A program made the position numbers and the translations under genes. Source: Endomychus coccineus (lineage: Eukaryota; Arthropoda; Insecta; Coleoptera; Endomychidae). Taken from it: a DNA stretch of 64,000 bases. A model generated the notes under the pieces. It was not told the origin of the DNA, made no database searches, and worked only from the letters and a program-made list of their open reading frames with translations. Shown one piece after another: positions 60,537 to 64,000 of the stretch; within the stretch, counting starts at the first letter, position 1; each line of letters begins with the position of its first letter. The stretch covers positions 32,910,912 through 32,974,911 of the forward strand of contig OY294067.1 of NCBI GenBank assembly GCA_958510875.1, in the 5' to 3' direction.

Positions 60537-60832
60537 GTTGATATTGACTTTATTAACACAAACGAAACAATACTAAATGGGAATATTAGGGTTAATTATA
60601 CAGGAAGGACTCACCCACGCTATTTCTTCCTTTGATGATGTGTATGCGATGTTAAGCCCTGGCTTCCTACTAGCGGCTTATCTTGGATTGTTGATGTACC
60701 TATATATGCATTATAGGCAAATGCTGTGATGTTGTTCCATTGACACTCACACTGGTCTAGGTTGATGCTTCCGACAGTTTAAGTGAATGGATGTGTTGAA
60801 TTGTAAAAAACCAAAAGGCACTGGAATTTTTA
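60537..60832 (-). other. BEL/Pao leader (untranslated)
   Basis: Sequence between primer site and gag start codon. It would hold the packaging signal; nothing specific recognised. Confidence 0.6.
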
Positions 60833-60852
60833 CAATCCGGTTCGAAGGACCA
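60833..60852 (-). other. Primer-binding site of BEL/Pao element
   Basis: TGGTCCTTCGAACCGGATTG, starting 3 nt after the 5' LTR. It begins with TGG, as tRNA-primed elements do. Confidence 0.85.
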
Positions 60853-60855
60853 AAA

Positions 60856-61403
60856 TATTAAGATGCGACAGCAGTGATCGCACCTTAAAGTGATTGGATG
60901 CGAAATGTTTAGATGCGACAGCATTGATCGCACCTTGAAATGATTGAATATTCTTCCCAACACTTGTAATAAAACACGACTTGATTATATTTGCTTGTAT
61001 TTAGTAATAGTAATGGTGAAATATAAAAGCGAGTGACAAATTCAATAGTTGGAAATATACTACAAATTACAGCCTGATAGAAATTCTAAACTGAACAGTT
61101 ATCCCTACTACACTCCTCATGAGGTTGTTTGTCATTCAGTATAATATTAAGAGGTAGAAGTTCATTCTATGTCTTATTGGAAAATTCCGCTTAATCGTTT
61201 ATTGCTATGCAACCTTTCTGCGAATTCTTACTTTGTATTTACGACAGGAAAGTCCAGTATCACTGTGTTCCAAAATACCTATTATAAACGGATTAAGCTC
61301 ATTTTGATTCACTTAAATAATTACGATACCTAATATAATACAGGAATATTTACAATTGAGTTTTATGGATCTTTCAAAGGATGTCTTTGGTTTGGAACAA
61401 ACA
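60856..61403 (-). repeat. 5' LTR of BEL/Pao element
   Basis: Identical to the 3' LTR except two bases. Its 3' terminus reads AATA instead of AACA. The promoter of the element should lie here. Confidence 0.96.
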
Positions 61404-61408
61404 ACGGG

Positions 61409-62652
61409 TATCAGCTATTTCTGGGGCGTATTTTAATATTGGAATGATATGATATCGCCATAGATTCAAGATCACATTGACAAGATAATGATCATTATGG
61501 CGGATTGAGACTATACAAAGACTTTTCTTTCAGCTTCACTTCGAATCGGAAATGCATGATTTATGGAGTTTATTCAAAACTAATAGATGATTGACGATAT
61601 TGAGCCGTTCATCCCTCGAAAAATACCTGGCGCAATAATATCAATATATCTCTTCCTATATCAATAATGAAAGATTTATTTTGTCAACTAATGAATTGTA
61701 ATCCTGTAATAATGAGCGTCAGAGTTGCACGCGTCGCTGGATTTTAGTTTTCGAGTCGAGTTCTATATTCCCCGCTTTTGTCGGTTCCGAAGAGAGAATA
61801 CTACATAGTCCACTGAATCCAATTACTGTCATCGGATAATTACAGTTTCAGTCTATCGTCATTACCAGCTGCGTAAACAGCGACGATTTTTCCAGTTGTA
61901 ATATTAAATTGGAAATTCATTCGATGTTCAAAGTGACTGCTACGTTCGACATTACATTATTTCGCCAAAATACTGTAATGATCGCTATAGCTTTGATACC
62001 TGAAAAGAAACTGATAGATTTGCAACACACGTGTTTGTCGATCTTTGGTTCTACAAAACGGATTTATCTCAACACCCTTTAGTTTTGTTAGTTTGTGATA
62101 TCCAGCATCATCAATTCATTATTATTGAAATCGATCCTGCTCGTTAAGGATAATAAGCTGTTATTCGAAATAAAACCCTATCAATAATGCTGTTTCCGTG
62201 GTACAATTAAAATTGATTTAGTAAATGTGGATGTGACATTTAGATCATTTTTCAGTAGAAAATAATCTTACAAGCGCAGAGAGCGGCGTTTTCTTGACGT
62301 GACTCTTATAGGAGAATTATTCAAACACGATATCTCTGTGATTATTTGACAGATTATTAAGAAACTTTGCATATAGATAGTGTTGACCTAAGTGGATCTG
62401 GCGACGCAGGCCGAGACTCGAAATTTGTCTTACAACTCGAGCTATTGAAGGAACAGTTTTTATGCAAGACGTGTTATTTATATTTATACGACGTTGAAAG
62501 TCAGACGTTTTAAAACGTAAAAACATTAATCGAGGCTATCGATGACGGAAAACTGATTTGTAATGAAAAACATCAGCTATTTTTTACTGGAAGTTGGGCA
62601 TGCGATAACTTTCAAAAAGCTACCATATTTGCAGAACATTTAGAGATGACTT
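61409..62652. other. Intron, nothing recognised
   Basis: No repeat or exon identified. Ordinary AT-rich sequence. Confidence 0.4.
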
Positions 62653-62868
62653 TCAGCCAAGTGTGGGAGACGATCCACTCTTACCAAGACATGTGGTCGC
62701 TCTGGCTTCATTGGATGATATAGGGGCCTTAGATGAGAAAGAGGTATGGAATATACCATCATCTGCAAAGCTGTGGATGGGACAGGTGATATGAGCAGAA
62801 ACAAAGTTGGTGCCAAGACAGTTGCCTGTGGACAACAGCGTTGATAGCCATTGTATCGGAGTATACAA
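62653..62868 (-). pseudogene. Non-LTR retrotransposon RT fragment
   Basis: Minus strand: [20 protein letters not shown] then DGIFHTSFSSKAPISSNEAR. FADD is the RT catalytic box. Same family as 8310-9005 and 15842-16595, and closest to the latter. Only about 70 codons remain. Confidence 0.75.
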
Positions 62869-64000
62869 TGGCTATCATTTCTTCCTTTTTATCATTTTCA
62901 TACAGTATAGAACATCTTTATTCCAATATATTACATTAATACATGACATCATTTGTTTTGTTGAAAAGAAATAAATTTGTTTTTCAAACAAAATTTATAT
63001 GGTTCACTAAATTCAAGATTTTTCTCAAAGGTGCCATATTGTCTTATTTCCAATTTTCCAAATTTTGATCAACAATCCGTTCCAATCGGTCATGAGACTA
63101 TTATCAAATTTTTGAACATTCTTACTACCCTTCTGAGACATATCTAGCAACTTTAGAGTGGTATACGTCCCTGGCTGATCCAAGCGAATTACCTCAGATG
63201 TTGGCACAGTGCTCTCTGTACGGAAGAATAGGAAGGCACAGTCCATGTTTAAAATTCGAATTTACTTCAATAATTCATGAATATCGAACGCCAATCCTGT
63301 TATTTTCCTTTCACGGTGAATGTTATTGTCAATGTGACAAGGCATTGTGAATATATTGATTGTATAAAGCTGCTGAAGAATTTATTTTGATTTGAATAGT
63401 TTTCAATCACAAATAAACCTGATTAGTCCTACAAACGTGAATTACTATTTGTCTTCTACTCGCATACACATCAATATTATGAATACCAGATTCGCATACT
63501 GGTTTCACATAATAACACATTCAGATCACTTTAACCGAGAGATAATATAGTGAATCTTTAGTGATGCTCCAATAATTTATGGGTGCCACGTTTTCGATAG
63601 ATGACTGCTCTTTCGAATTTATCCAGTTTTAGTGGAAGTCAATTTCATCATACAACACGTCCATTAATAATCTAACAGACTGCTTGTCGGTGCGTTTAAT
63701 GGAAATCTTGGTTGGCGCCGCTTTCCCATGTCAATTGTCGTTCGTGCAGCAGGTACGGTGGGGGGTTGGGGGGATTAAAGGTAAAATGTTTACATAGGGA
63801 GGAGGTCGGACACCGTGCAGGGAAAATTTAATTATATCTAAAGCACTATACTACGGGGAACACAGTTTGAAATTGAATGCGGTTTGTCGAGCTAAACAGG
63901 TTCGGTTCTGAAATTGCTCGGCAAGTGTTCACGTCGCAATCAGAGTAGGTGTAGTAATTGCTTCATTAAGTTTTACCGCACCGTCGTCAGCGAAGTGCCG
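62869..64000. other. Intron, nothing recognised
   Basis: No RRM exon found on the minus strand. GC-richer patches near 63700-63830 carry no recognised motif. Confidence 0.4.

Larger units (their letters stand above)
56102..61403 (-). mobile_element. BEL/Pao LTR retrotransposon, young but internally deleted
   Basis: 548-bp LTRs at both ends differ at only two positions by eye. The whole is flanked by the 5-bp duplication ACGGG (56097-56101 and 61404-61408). The primer site follows the 5' LTR and a single long gag-pol frame fills the interior. Near-identical LTRs mean recent insertion. It lies in the inferred first part of the CELF gene, in the same orientation as it. Confidence 0.96.

Overview
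This window is AT-rich animal DNA, most likely from an insect; a beetle is my guess, from the repeat types only. It is dominated by transposable-element remains. The one host gene I can support is the 3' half of a CELF/Bruno RNA-binding protein gene, closest to bruno-3 from memory. It lies on the minus strand. Seven coding exons between 32479 and 4343 join with consistent GT-AG sites and phases into 903 nt: 300 codons plus a stop. They encode the end of RRM2, the whole linker and all of RRM3. The exons for RRM1 and most of RRM2 are not seen, so 32480-64000 is read as one very long upstream intron. Positions 1-4342 are 3' flank or 3' UTR.

Layout. 1-1036: a BEL/Pao-like LTR remnant whose first ~230 bp recurs inverted at its far end. 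4781-5578: a GC-rich insertion with a 14-bp target duplication. 6.1-7.2, 19.2-20.3 and 44.5-46.3 kb: three decayed mariners, the last split by a LINE fragment. 8.3-9.0, 14.9-16.9, 27.5-28.7, 30.6-31.0, 36.2-38.4 and 62.7-62.9 kb: non-LTR retrotransposon remnants, one nested inside another at 15.8-16.6 kb. 13.1-14.0 kb: a decayed DDE transposase. 18.8-21.4 kb: two minisatellite arrays in opposite orientation around a mariner. 24356-26202: a hAT element with an exact 8-bp target duplication. 26.4-26.9, 47.4-49.3 and 53.2-53.6 kb: Penelope-like pieces, with hammerhead-ribozyme-like terminal repeats there and elsewhere. 42079-44016: a ~1.9-kb palindrome carrying a SANT-like exon, long (TA)n tracts and a hairpin with a perfect 42-bp stem. 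56102-61403: a young BEL/Pao element with near-identical 548-bp LTRs, a 5-bp target duplication, and one 1218-codon reading frame that has lost RNase H and the integrase catalytic core.

The CELF exons are conserved and embedded in large introns (one of ~13.9 kb) that have taken up most of these insertions. The least ordinary material is the set of hammerhead-like sequences in Penelope-type repeats and in the palindrome. None is shown to be active; several have evident core or geometry defects. No tRNA, rRNA or CRISPR array was recognised.
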